Part shown: piece after piece, positions 33,067 to 42,536 of the stretch | How the letters are laid out: every line of letters starts with the position of its first letter | Numbering within the stretch: position 1 is the first letter of the stretch | NCBI RefSeq assembly: GCF_028473745.1 | Contig: NZ_CP101137.1 | Coordinates: 1,178,001 to 1,242,000 of the forward strand | Direction: 5' to 3' | Length of the DNA: 64,000 bases | Source of the DNA: Streptomyces sp. M92 | Lineage (GTDB): Bacteria > Actinomycetota > Actinomycetes > Streptomycetales > Streptomycetaceae | Made by a program: the position numbers and the translations under genes | The notes under the pieces: model-generated | What the model was told of the DNA's origin: nothing | Seen by the model: only the letters and a program-made list of their open reading frames with translations | Database searches by the model: none

Positions 33067-34362
33067 ATGAGTGCCGACAGCGCGGTCAGCCCTGCTCGGG
33101 CCCGTTGGAACAAGGCGTTCCAGGGGCTGCAGAAGATGGGCCGCAGTCTGCAGTTGCCCATCGCGGTCCTGCCCGCGGCGGGCATTCTCAATCGTCTGGG
33201 GCAGCCGGACGTCTTCGGTGACGACGGCCTGGGGTGGACGAACGTCTCGAAGGTGATGACCGGCGCGGGCGGCGCGCTGCTGGACGGTTCGCTGGGGCTG
33301 CCGCTGCTGTTCTGCGTGGGCGTGGCCATCGGGATGGCGAAGAAGGCGGACGGTTCGACGGCGCTGGCGGCGGTGGCGGGGTTCCTCGTCTACTGGAACG
33401 TGCTGCGGCAGTTTCCGGAGGACTGTCCGGAGGGTTCGGAGGCGGTTCCGCAGGTCGGGTGCCGGCTGACGGACGGTTCGGGGACGGTGACGGCGTTCAC
33501 GTACCAGAATCCGGGGGTGTTCGGCGGCATCGTGATGGGGCTGCTGGCGGCGTACTTCTGGCAGCGGTTCCACCGTACGAAGCTGGTGGACTGGCTCGGG
33601 TTCTTCAACGGGCGTCGGCTGGTGCCGATCATCATGGCGTTCGTGGCGATCGCGTTCGCGGCGTTGTGCCTGTGGGTGTGGCCGCCGATCGGTGACGCGC
33701 TGGAGAGCTTCAGCGACTGGCTGACGGGGCTGGGCGCGTGGGGTGCGGGTGTGTTCGGGCTGGCGAACCGGGCGTTGCTGGTGATCGGTCTGCATCAGTT
33801 CCTGAACGTGCCGATGTGGTTCCAGTTCGGTTCGTACACGAAGCCGGACGGCACGGTGGTGCACGGTGACATCAACATGTTCCTGGCGGGTGATCCGAAC
33901 GCGGGGCAGTTCACGACGGGCTTCTTCCCGATCATGATGTTCGCGCTGCCGGCCGCCGCGCTGGCGATCACGCACTGCGCGAAGCCGCACCGCCGCAAGG
34001 AGGTGGGCGGTCTGATGCTGTCGGTGGGGCTGACGTCGTTCGTGACGGGGATCACGGAGCCGCTGGAATACTCGTTCCTCTTCATCGCTCCGGCGCTGTA
34101 TGCGGTGCACGCGGTGCTGACGGGTGTGTCGATGGCGGTGACGTGGGGGCTGGGCGTGAAGGACGGGTTCAGTTTCTCGGCGGGGCTGATCGACTACGTC
34201 ATCAACTGGAACCTGGCGACGAAGCCGTGGCTGATCATTCCGATCGGGCTGTGTTTCGCGGTCGTGTACTACGTGATCTTCCGGTTCGCGATCACGAAGT
34301 TCGATCTGAAGACGCCGGGGCGGGAGCCGGAGGACGAGGTGGAGGACGTCACCAAGGTGTAG
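33067..34362 (+). CDS. nagE1: PTS EIIC component, GlcNAc family, paralogue 1
   Basis: 431 aa membrane permease of about ten helices, EIIC only (no fused IIA/IIB). SLQLPIAVLPAAGILNRLG, GFLVYWNVLRQF, NGRRLVPIIMAF, VTEPLEY-like GITEPLEYSFLFIAP are the family blocks around the sugar site. Strongly similar to the next gene, but with a Cys-containing insertion (EDCPEGSEAVPQVGCRL) and G-ending rather than C-ending codons. In S. coelicolor the nagE1 product is, as I recall, not required for GlcNAc uptake. Start ATG 33067. Confidence 0.9.
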   Translation: MSADSAVSPARARWNKAFQGLQKMGRSLQLPIAVLPAAGILNRLGQPDVFGDDGLGWTNVSKVMTGAGGALLDGSLGLPLLFCVGVAIGMAKKADGSTALAAVAGFLVYWNVLRQFPEDCPEGSEAVPQVGCRLTDGSGTVTAFTYQNPGVFGGIVMGLLAAYFWQRFHRTKLVDWLGFFNGRRLVPIIMAFVAIAFAALCLWVWPPIGDALESFSDWLTGLGAWGAGVFGLANRALLVIGLHQFLNVPMWFQFGSYTKPDGTVVHGDINMFLAGDPNAGQFTTGFFPIMMFALPAAALAITHCAKPHRRKEVGGLMLSVGLTSFVTGITEPLEYSFLFIAPALYAVHAVLTGVSMAVTWGLGVKDGFSFSAGLIDYVINWNLATKPWLIIPIGLCFAVVYYVIFRFAITKFDLKTPGREPEDEVEDVTKV

Positions 34363-34420
34363 ACCTCGCAGGGAGGTTTAGACCTCTCGCGCCCTCGCGT
34401 ACCCTTTGGGGAAGGTCTTT

Positions 34421-34457
34421 CGAAGGCCCCCGGACCGGCGGTCCGGGGGCCTTCGGC
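34421..34457 (+). terminator. Perfect hairpin between nagE1 and nagE2
   Basis: CGAAGGCCCCCGGACC and GGTCCGGGGGCCTTCG form a 16-bp uninterrupted stem with a 5-base loop. It should end the nagE1 transcript and make nagE2 depend on its own promoter. Confidence 0.9.
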
Positions 34458-34558
34458 ACGCCTTCAGGGGCCTGCCGTCAGGGGCTCGGGACCGGTACTG
34501 CGCGTAGCGCTCCGGTAGCGGAATCACGGGTTCCTTACGCCGCCTTCATCGTGCTACA

Positions 34559-34591
34559 ACAGGTCTACACCACTGAGTGGTGTAGACCACC
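34559..34591. promoter_or_regulatory. Tandem DasR sites upstream of nagE2
   Basis: ACAGGTCTACACCACT (34559-34574) and AGTGGTGTAGACCACC (34576-34591) are two dre-like sites one base apart and in mirror orientation, 16-49 bp before the nagE2 start. Occupation would block the promoter completely. Confidence 0.9.
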
Positions 34592-34607
34592 ACCCGATGG
34601 AGGAAGT

Positions 34608-35858
34608 ATGAGCACCGCCACCGACAAGGCGGCCCCCGCAAAGAAGCGGGGATCTGGTCTTTTCCAGGGTCTGCAGAAGGTCGGCCGCAGCCTGCAGCTC
34701 CCGATCGCCGTGCTGCCGGCGGCGGGCATCATGGTCCGGCTCGGCCAGGACGACATCTTCGGCAAGGACGGCCTGGGCTGGGACAAGGTCGCCGCCGTCT
34801 TCAACAACGCGGGCGGTGCCCTCACCGGCTCGCTGCCGATCCTGTTCTGCATAGGCGTGGCCATCGGCTTCGCCAAGAAGGCGGACGGTTCGACCGCGCT
34901 GGCCGCGGTGGTCGGCTTCCTGGTCTACAGCAAGGTCCTGGAGGCCTTCCCGGTCACCGAGGCGGTGGTCAAGAACGGCGAGGACGTCGCGGCCACGTAC
35001 AACGACCCGGGGGTGCTCGGCGGCATCATCATGGGGCTGCTCGCCGCCGTGCTGTGGCAGCGGTACCACCGCAAGAAGCTGGTGGACTGGCTCGGCTTCT
35101 TCAACGGCCGCCGTCTGGTGCCGATCATCATGGCCTTCGTCGGCATCGTGGTCGGTGTCTTCTTCGGTCTGGTCTGGGAGCCCATCGGTGAGGGCATCTC
35201 GGACTTCGGCGAGTGGATGACCGGTCTCGGCGCCGGTGGCGCGGCCCTCTTCGGCGGTGTGAACCGCGCGCTGATCCCGGTCGGCATGCACCAGTTCGTG
35301 AACACGGTGGCCTGGTTCCAGCTCGGTGACTTCACCAACGCCGCCGGTGACGTCGTGCACGGTGACATCACCCGCTTCCTGGCCGGTGACCCGGACGCCG
35401 GCATCTTCCAGTCCGGCTTCTTCCCGATCATGATGTTCGGTCTGCCGGCCGCCGCGATCGCCATCGCGCACTGCGCCCGTCCGGAGCGCCGCAAGGCCGT
35501 TATGGGCATGATGGTCTCCCTGGCCGCGACCTCGTTCGTGACGGGTGTGACCGAGCCGATCGAGTTCTCGTTCATGTTCATCGCGCCGGTCCTGTACGTG
35601 CTGCACGCGGTGCTCACCGCGATCTCGATGGCGGTCACGTGGGGCCTGGGTGTGCACGCCGGCTTCAACTTCTCGGCCGGCTTCATCGACTACGCGCTGA
35701 ACTGGCACCTGGCCACCAAGCCATGGCTGATCATCCCGATCGGTCTGGTCTTCGCGGTGATCTACTACGTGACGTTCCGCTTCGCGATCGTCAAGTTCGA
35801 CCTGAAGACCCCGGGCCGCGAGCCCGAGGAGGAGATCGAGGACCTCACGAAGGCGTGA
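34608..35858 (+). CDS. nagE2: PTS EIIC component, N-acetylglucosamine permease
   Basis: 416 aa, EIIC only. Same blocks as nagE1 (SLQLPIAVLPAAGIMVRLG, GFLVYSKVLEAF, NGRRLVPIIMAF, VTEPIEFSFMFIAP). ATG 34608 with GGAGGA upstream. It imports and, with NagF and Crr, phosphorylates GlcNAc to GlcNAc-6-P, the signal that relieves DasR repression and links chitin breakdown to development. From memory it is SCO2907, the active GlcNAc permease of S. coelicolor. Confidence 0.94.
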   Translation: MSTATDKAAPAKKRGSGLFQGLQKVGRSLQLPIAVLPAAGIMVRLGQDDIFGKDGLGWDKVAAVFNNAGGALTGSLPILFCIGVAIGFAKKADGSTALAAVVGFLVYSKVLEAFPVTEAVVKNGEDVAATYNDPGVLGGIIMGLLAAVLWQRYHRKKLVDWLGFFNGRRLVPIIMAFVGIVVGVFFGLVWEPIGEGISDFGEWMTGLGAGGAALFGGVNRALIPVGMHQFVNTVAWFQLGDFTNAAGDVVHGDITRFLAGDPDAGIFQSGFFPIMMFGLPAAAIAIAHCARPERRKAVMGMMVSLAATSFVTGVTEPIEFSFMFIAPVLYVLHAVLTAISMAVTWGLGVHAGFNFSAGFIDYALNWHLATKPWLIIPIGLVFAVIYYVTFRFAIVKFDLKTPGREPEEEIEDLTKA

Positions 35859-35878
35859 GCCTCCCCCGCACGGCATGA

Positions 35879-35919
35879 CGAAGGCCCCCGGACCGGAAGA
35901 AGCGGTTCGGGGGCCTTCG
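35879..35919. terminator. Hairpin between convergent nagE2 and MBL genes
   Basis: CGAAGGCCCCCGGACCG and CGGTTCGGGGGCCTTCG form a long stem with one mismatch; the arms are almost the same sequence as the terminator at 34421-34457. Bidirectional by position. Confidence 0.85.
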
Positions 35920-35930
35920 CCGTGCCGGGC

Positions 35931-36683
35931 TCAGATCTCGTACGTCGCCCCGGCCGCCGCCGCCTCCACCGGCCCGGCGTAGGCCTCGCGGGCGTCGGCG
36001 AGGTTGACGCGGGGGTCGGTCCACGGCGGGATGTGGGTGAGGACCAGGCGCCGGGCGGCGGCGCGGGTGGCCGTCTCGCCCGCCTCGCGGCCGTTGAGGT
36101 GCAGGTCGGGGATGCTCTCCTTGCCGTGCGTGAAGGCGGCCTCGCACAGGAAGAGGTCGGTGTCGCGGGCGAGTTCGTCCAGTGCGGCGGTGACGCCCGT
36201 GTCCCCGGAGTAGGTCAGTGACCGGCCGCCGTGTTCGACGCGGATGCCGTAGGCCTCCACGGGGTGGGCGACGCGGTCGGTGTGCACGGTGAACGGGCCG
36301 ATCTCGAAGGTGCCCGGCTTGACCGTGTGGAAGTCGAAGACCTCGCTCATGGAGGAGGCCGAGGGGGTGTCGGCGTAGGCCGTGGTGAGCCGGTGCTCGG
36401 TGCCCTCGGGGCCGTAGACCGGGAGGGGGCCGCAGCGGCCGCCGTCGTGCCGGTAGTAGCGCGCGACGAAGTAGCCGCACATGTCGATGCAGTGGTCGGC
36501 GTGCAGGTGGCTGAGGAAGATCGCGTCGAGGTCGTAGAGACCGCAGTGGCGCTGCAGCTCGCCCAGGGCACCGTTGCCCATGTCGAGGAGCAGCCGGAAG
36601 CCGTCGGCCTCGACGAGGTAGCTCGAGCAGGCCGATTCCGCGGACGGGAACGACCCCGAGCAGCCGACGACGGTGAGCTTCAT
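35931..36683 (-). CDS. Metallo-beta-lactamase-fold hydrolase
   Basis: 250 aa from ATG 36683 with GGAGG upstream. MKLTVVGCSGSFP, the zinc motif SHLHADHC (HxHxDH), GRSLTYSGDTG (bridging Asp) and LTHIPPW (last His) place it in the MBL superfamily near the RNase Z/phosphodiesterase-like branch. Likely two zinc ions; substrate could be a phosphodiester or cyclic nucleotide. Cytosolic. No operon partner. Confidence 0.87.
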   Translation of the reverse strand: MKLTVVGCSGSFPSAESACSSYLVEADGFRLLLDMGNGALGELQRHCGLYDLDAIFLSHLHADHCIDMCGYFVARYYRHDGGRCGPLPVYGPEGTEHRLTTAYADTPSASSMSEVFDFHTVKPGTFEIGPFTVHTDRVAHPVEAYGIRVEHGGRSLTYSGDTGVTAALDELARDTDLFLCEAAFTHGKESIPDLHLNGREAGETATRAAARRLVLTHIPPWTDPRVNLADAREAYAGPVEAAAAGATYEI

Positions 36684-36887
36684 GAAGCAGAAACCTCCGC
36701 TGGCGCGTGTGGAGAGACGGGGGTCGTGCGGTTTGTCGAGCGTAAGGCGCAAAACCTTTGGTCGCTCCTCCGCCAGGGGCCGTTGTGGGCGAACTCACCT
36801 GTGCTGTCACCGGTTCGGCTGGACCAGGGGCGCGCGGGGCCGGGGAGGGGGCGCGCGAGCGTGGTGTGCGCCGGTACGGTCGTTGGT

Positions 36888-37352
36888 ATGGACACGTCCT
36901 GGTGGCTCGCCTTCGCGGCGGTGGTACTGCTCGCCTTCGTCGCCGTGATCGTCGACGGGTGGGGGCGGGGGCGGCGGCCGCCGCGTCCGGGGGGCAGCCG
37001 GCGTCCGCCGGGGCGGCCCACGGGGCCGAGGGGGCGGGCGGCCCGGCCGCGGCCCGCGGAGATCTGGTGGGCGAACGTGCCGTACGAGGACACGGAGGGC
37101 GCGAAGGACCGGCCGTGCCTGGTGATCTCGGTGCGCGGGCGGCGCGCGCTGGTCGCGAAGATCACCAGCCGGTACCGGGAGGAGCGCGCCGGGGTGATCA
37201 CGCTGCCGCCGGGGTCGGTGGGCGACGCGCGGGGGCGGACCAGCTTCCTGGAGACGGACGAGCTGCGCCGGGTGCCGGTGCGGGACTTCCGGCGCCGGGT
37301 GGGCGAGGTGGACCCGGCCCTGTGGGACCAGGTGCGTCACCTCGCCCGGTGA
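36888..37352 (+). CDS. PemK/MazF-like domain protein with N-terminal membrane anchor
   Basis: 154 aa. An N-terminal membrane helix (WWLAFAAVVLLAFVAVIV) is followed by an Arg/Pro/Gly-rich linker and, from about residue 57, a PemK/MazF-like domain: AEIWWANVPYEDTEGAKDRPCLVIS, ALVAKITS, and a C-terminal LWDQVRHL. The Arg in DRPCLV and the Ser/Thr after KIT occupy catalytic positions of MazF endoribonucleases. No antitoxin gene adjoins, so toxin function is doubtful. TACGGT lies 7 bp before ATG 36888, suggesting a leaderless transcript. Confidence 0.75.
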   Translation: MDTSWWLAFAAVVLLAFVAVIVDGWGRGRRPPRPGGSRRPPGRPTGPRGRAARPRPAEIWWANVPYEDTEGAKDRPCLVISVRGRRALVAKITSRYREERAGVITLPPGSVGDARGRTSFLETDELRRVPVRDFRRRVGEVDPALWDQVRHLAR

Positions 37353-37365
37353 GCGGCGATCAGGA

Positions 37366-37579
37366 GGTGTCGTTCGGATCAGGCCGACTCCGAGTCACAG
37401 CGCCTTGTGGCCGACCCGAGCGGGGCCTGGTGCGTGCGGCTACGAGGCGGAGGAGGGCGTCGACGCGATGGGGGTCCCCCCGCGCGAGCGCAGTCGAGCG
37501 CGGCGGAGCCGGCAACCGACGACGACGCCGCGGACGTGCGTGCCGGGCCCCGAGACCCCGGCCTGATCCGAACGACGCC
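37366..37579. repeat. Dispersed element with terminal inverted repeats, copy 2, with nested repeat
   Basis: Ends GGTGTCGTTCGGATCAGGCC (37366-37385) and its inverted copy GGCCTGATCCGAACGACGCC (37560-37579), 19 of 20 matching. The interior aligns with copy 1 at 15369-15554, except for about 35 bp at 37469-37503 (TGGGGGTCCCCCCGCGCGAG, then CGCAGTCGAGCGCGG) that belong to the hairpin family found at 60826-60953. The element fills almost the entire gap between the PemK-like and cysM stop codons. Confidence 0.8.
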
Positions 37580-37581
37580 CC

Positions 37582-39034
<1,453 letters not shown>

Positions 39035-39124
39035 GGGCTCATCGTATCGATTCCCGGACCGGCTTCCGGAGTGTGATCTCATCTGCTGGACGCCTTCCAT
39101 CCGCGATGCGATACGAGTGGAGAT

Positions 39125-39547
39125 TCAGTACGCGTCCACGACCTTGACCTCCTCCTCCGTCACCTCTCCGTCCAGGATGCGGAACGAGCGGAACTGGAAT
39201 TCTCCGGCGCCGTCGGTGTCGGCGGTGGAGACCAGGACGTAGTGGGCGCCGGGTTCGTTGGCGTAGGTGATGTCGGTGCGGGAGGGGTAGGCCTCGGTGG
39301 CGGTGTGGGAGTGGTAGATGACCACCGGCTCCTCGTCGCGGTCGTCCATCTCGCGGTAGAGCTTGAGCAGGTCCTGCGAGTCGAACTCGTAGAAGGTGGG
39401 CGAGCGGGCCGCGTTGAGCATCGGGACGAACCGCTCGGGGCGGCCCTCGCCCACAGGACCGGCCACCACGCCGCACGCCTCGTCGGGGTGGTCCGCGCGC
39501 GCGTGGGCGACGATCTGGTCGTACAGGGCCTGGGTGATGGTCAGCAT
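39125..39547 (-). CDS. mec: JAMM/MPN+ metallopeptidase Mec-like
   Basis: 140 aa. The JAMM motif is complete: Glu in DEACGVVAG, YHSHTATEAYPSRTD giving HxH, then Ser and Asp. In mycobacteria Mec releases cysteine from the CysO-Cys adduct; related enzymes trim the C-terminal extension of sulfur carriers. Both activities fit here. Start ATG 39547; TATCCT on the minus strand lies about 6 bp upstream with no RBS, so the mRNA may be leaderless. Located just before the leader peptide, cysO and cysM. Confidence 0.9.
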   Translation of the reverse strand: MLTITQALYDQIVAHARADHPDEACGVVAGPVGEGRPERFVPMLNAARSPTFYEFDSQDLLKLYREMDDRDEEPVVIYHSHTATEAYPSRTDITYANEPGAHYVLVSTADTDGAGEFQFRSFRILDGEVTEEEVKVVDAY

Positions 39548-39566
39548 GCGGCCAGGATAAGCAGAA

Positions 39567-39603
39567 GGGCCACCCCGTACCGGTGGGTGGTACGGGGTGG
39601 CCC
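39567..39603 (-). terminator. Perfect 15-bp hairpin after the amino-acid permease
   Basis: GGGCCACCCCGTACC (39567-39581) and GGTACGGGGTGGCCC (39589-39603) are exact inverted repeats with a 7-base loop, separating the permease from mec. Confidence 0.85.
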
Positions 39604-39691
39604 ACATGCTGGACGTCCTGAGCGGCGGCCGGTGAGGACGCCACGAGCGTCCCCGGTGACCGGACGTCCCGGATGCGCGAGAACGCGCAGG

Positions 39692-41119
39692 TCAGACGAT
39701 CTTCTCGAGGTCGGGCTCGCCACGCCGCTCGGTGACCTCCGGGTTGCGGCTCTTGAGCACGGCCCAGCCGATGCCGAGGGCGGCGGCCCAGCCGGCCATC
39801 ACGTACAGGCAGACGCGGGCGTCGGCGTCGTAGGCGATCAGGCAGGTGACGAAGAGGAGGAAGACGATGGCGATCCAGGAGCACACCGAGCCGCCCGGCG
39901 CCGGGAAGGAGGAGGCGGGCAGGCGGCCCGCGACGACCTTGCTCCGGTACCTGACGTGGCTGATCAGGATCATCAGCCAGGTCCAGATGCCGGCGGCGGT
40001 GGCCACGGAGGTGACGTAGCCGAACGCCTTCTCGGGGACGGTGTAGTTGAGGACCACGCCGATGCCCATGAAGACCACCGAGACGCCGATGCCGATGGCC
40101 GGGGTCTTGGTGGACGACAGCCGCCTGAAGACGCCGGGGGCCTCGCCGTTGTCCGCGAGGGTGCGCAGCATGCGGCCCGTGGAGTACATGCCGGAGTTGC
40201 AGGAGGACAGGGCGGCGGTGAGCACGACGAAGTTGACGATGCCGGCGCCGGCCGGGATGCCGATGACCGCGAAGGCCTCCACGAACGGGCTGACGCCCTC
40301 GGCGAACTCGGTCCACTTGACCACCGCCAGGATGACGGTGAGGGCGCCGACGTAGAAGAGGGCGATGCGCCAGGGCAGGGTGTTGATCGCCCTGGGCAGG
40401 GTCTTCTCCGGGTTCTCCGACTCGCCGGCGGTGACGCCGACCAGCTCGACGGCGAGGTAGGCGAACATGACGCCCTGGAGGGTCATCAGGGACGAGCCGA
40501 TGCCCTTGGGGAAGAAGCCGTCGAACTCCCACAGGTTGGAGACGGCGGCGGTGTCGCCGGCCTGGCTGAAGCCCAGGGTGAGGACGCCGATGCCGATCAC
40601 GATCATGCCGATGATGGCGGTGACCTTGACCATCGAGAACCAGAACTCGATCTCGCCGAACAGCTTGACCGAGATCAGGTTGGCGACGAAGAGCAGGACG
40701 AGGAAGACGAGGGCGGAGACCCATTGCGGGATCTCCGGGAACCAGTAGTGGATGTAGATGGCGGCGGCGGTGAGCTCCGCCATGCCGGTGACCACCCACA
40801 TCAGCCAGTACGTCCAGCCGGTGAAGTATCCGAAGAAGGGGCCGAGGAACTCCCGCGAGTACTCGGCGAAGGAGCCGGAGACGGGGCGGTAGAGGAGCAG
40901 CTCGCCGAGTGCCCGCATGATGAAGAAGATGATCACGCCCGCGAGGGCGTACATGAGGATGATGCTGGGCCCGGCCTTGGCGATGTTGGCCCCGGCACCC
41001 AGGAAGAGACCGACGCCGATGGCGCCGCCGATCGCGATCATCTGGACCTGACGGCTGTTGAGTCCGCGCTCGTAGCCCTCTTCGGGTGCTTTCTCCGTGT
41101 CGACCTGCGCAGAGGTCAT
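39692..41119 (-). CDS. APC-family amino-acid permease
   Basis: 475 aa, twelve helices. ERGLNSRQVQMIAIGGAIGVGLFLGAG is the N-terminal substrate-binding TM1 of the AAT subfamily (AnsP/CycA/GabP), and GELLLYRPVSGSFAEYSREFLGP and SCNSGMYSTGRMLRTLADNGEAP are the other conserved blocks. Proton-coupled uptake of an amino acid; which one is uncertain. Start taken at ATG 41119 (AAAGG 12 nt upstream); ATG 41140 is possible. A Crp-like palindrome lies 219 bp upstream. Confidence 0.88.
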   Translation of the reverse strand: MTSAQVDTEKAPEEGYERGLNSRQVQMIAIGGAIGVGLFLGAGANIAKAGPSIILMYALAGVIIFFIMRALGELLLYRPVSGSFAEYSREFLGPFFGYFTGWTYWLMWVVTGMAELTAAAIYIHYWFPEIPQWVSALVFLVLLFVANLISVKLFGEIEFWFSMVKVTAIIGMIVIGIGVLTLGFSQAGDTAAVSNLWEFDGFFPKGIGSSLMTLQGVMFAYLAVELVGVTAGESENPEKTLPRAINTLPWRIALFYVGALTVILAVVKWTEFAEGVSPFVEAFAVIGIPAGAGIVNFVVLTAALSSCNSGMYSTGRMLRTLADNGEAPGVFRRLSSTKTPAIGIGVSVVFMGIGVVLNYTVPEKAFGYVTSVATAAGIWTWLMILISHVRYRSKVVAGRLPASSFPAPGGSVCSWIAIVFLLFVTCLIAYDADARVCLYVMAGWAAALGIGWAVLKSRNPEVTERRGEPDLEKIV

Positions 41120-41460
41120 GTGTGGTGCGCCTTTCTCCATGCCGACCCGGGCCTTCCGTCGGCCGCGGATCGGGTCTCGATCCCCCCGGATGATGGAGCT
41201 GAGCGGGCCTCACGTCCCGCTCACTGCCTGGCCGGCGGTCCGCCGGCTCGGTGGCGCACCCGGCCGAACATTCGGGTGGTGTTCGCCGGGCGGTCGTGAA
41301 GATTTACCACGGCCGCGATGTCGATCACAGGGGCGCGGTGTGACGCGTCACACAGGCATAACAGGACAAAGGGCGCTCGAGGCGGGCGAAGAGGGATGAC
41401 TCCTTGACGAGATCATTACCCGGATTTGAGCGTCCGCTGAGCGGACACCAGGCCCGACAA
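41120..41460. other. Upstream region of the permease gene
   Basis: 341 bp, no gene. It contains the Crp-like palindrome at 41338-41353 and a relatively AT-rich stretch near 41400-41425 that may hold the promoter. Otherwise nothing recognised. Confidence 0.5.
41338..41353. promoter_or_regulatory. Perfect 16-bp palindrome resembling a Crp site
   Basis: GTGTGACGCGTCACAC. It fits the Streptomyces Crp pattern GTG-N6-GNCAC. It lies upstream of the amino-acid permease. Confidence 0.55.
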
Positions 41461-42069
41461 TCAGGGCATGAGGGTCGATACCAACGACTCCTGGAGCCCA
41501 CCGAGCCACAGGTACGCCATCACCATCGGCTTGCGCGGGTCCTCGTCGGGGAGCCGGTAGAGCAGGTCCGTGTCGTCCTCGTCGGCGATCTCCAGCCGGG
41601 AGCCGATCGCCAGGCGCAGGTCGTTCAGGGCGCGCAGCCACTGCTGGGACTCCTCGGGCGACAGCTTCAGCACCGCGCCGTCCTCGCCCGCCGACGCCGA
41701 GGAGAGGGCGTCCAGGGTGCGGACCACCGCGAGGGCGTTGTCGCGCTTGCCGGCCCGCAGGTCGTTCTCGGTGTAGCGGCGGAACTCTGCGGAGGAGGCC
41801 CGCTGCTCCTCGGCCTCCGCGGCCTGCGGGGCGGCGGCGGGGTCGCCGTAGGCGTCCGGGAACAGGCGTCGCAGCACGGGGTCGGAGGGCGGCTCGCTCG
41901 GGCCCTCGGCGAAGAGCTCGGCGAGCGGGTCGCCGGAGGCGTCCTCGGCGGGACCGGGGCCGATCAGCTCCAGGAGCTGCACGGCCAGGGACCGGATGAT
42001 GGAGATCTCGACGTCGTCGAGGGCGACGGCCGCGCCGCCGCCGGGGAGCGGTTCGAACTGTCCTGGCAT
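41461..42069 (-). CDS. DUF2017 family protein
   Basis: 202 aa. The N-terminus PGQFEPLPGGGAAVALDDVE and the C-terminal helical blocks (NALAVVRTLDAL, ESQQWLRALNDLRLAIGSRL, KPMVMAYLWLGGLQESLV) mark DUF2017, an actinobacterial family nearly always encoded right after clpS, as here (51 bp apart). The middle is acidic and variable. The association suggests involvement with the Clp/N-end rule machinery, but no activity is known. Confidence 0.88.
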   Translation of the reverse strand: MPGQFEPLPGGGAAVALDDVEISIIRSLAVQLLELIGPGPAEDASGDPLAELFAEGPSEPPSDPVLRRLFPDAYGDPAAAPQAAEAEEQRASSAEFRRYTENDLRAGKRDNALAVVRTLDALSSASAGEDGAVLKLSPEESQQWLRALNDLRLAIGSRLEIADEDDTDLLYRLPDEDPRKPMVMAYLWLGGLQESLVSTLMP

Positions 42070-42120
42070 GGAGGTGATTCAGCTACTTCCGTCCTGCGGG
42101 CGGGCGTGGATCATTTCCGG

Positions 42121-42438
42121 TCACTTCCGGTCCTGCTGGAGGGTGGCCCACAGACCGTAGCCGTGCATGGCCTGGACGTCCCGCTCCATCTCCTCGCGCG
42201 AGCCGCTGGACACCACCGCCCGGCCCTTGTGGTGGACGTCCATCATGAGCTTGGTCGCCTTGTCCTTCGAGTAGCCGAAGTAGGACTGGAAGACGTACGT
42301 CACGTAGCTCATGAGGTTGACGGGGTCGTTGTGCACGATCGTCACCCAGGGCACGTCGGGCTCGGGTACGGCGAAGACCTCCTCCGCCGACTCGGTCTTC
42401 TCGATCTCCATGGGTGCGGCTGCCGTCACATGGCCCAT
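42121..42438 (-). CDS. clpS: ATP-dependent Clp protease adaptor ClpS
   Basis: 105 aa. [21 protein letters not shown] holds the ClpS degron-binding DP.N motif, and [19 protein letters not shown] supplies the conserved His residues that contact N-end-rule substrates. ClpS delivers proteins with destabilising N-termini to ClpAP/ClpCP. ATG 42438 is chosen; ATG 42411 would remove a non-conserved N-terminal tail. Divergent from pncB over a 98-bp shared promoter region. Confidence 0.93.
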   Translation of the reverse strand: MGHVTAAAPMEIEKTESAEEVFAVPEPDVPWVTIVHNDPVNLMSYVTYVFQSYFGYSKDKATKLMMDVHHKGRAVVSSGSREEMERDVQAMHGYGLWATLQQDRK

Positions 42439-42500
42439 GCTGCCACCACAGGGGGGCACCCGCACAAACGGGCCTGTGGCGGGCGCCACGGAACCATAAA

Positions 42501-42528
42501 TCGTCAGACTGACGAAATGGGGGTACGA
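42501..42528 (+). promoter_or_regulatory. Palindromic operator and leaderless promoter of pncB
   Basis: CGTCAG-A-CTGACG (42502-42514) is a perfect palindrome flanked by AAT and AAAT. TACGAT at 42523-42528 is a -10 box 8 bp before the pncB ATG, so the operator occupies the -35 to -10 spacer and a leaderless mRNA is likely. It resembles the kind of site expected for an NAD-metabolism repressor such as NrtR; the regulator is not identified. Confidence 0.55.
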
Positions 42529-42536
42529 TCCCGGTC

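Noticed and set aside
34371-34389. AGGTTTAGACCT-type near-palindrome after nagE1, possible dre
   Set aside because: Too many mismatches to the DasR consensus in the outer positions; it is also downstream of the gene.
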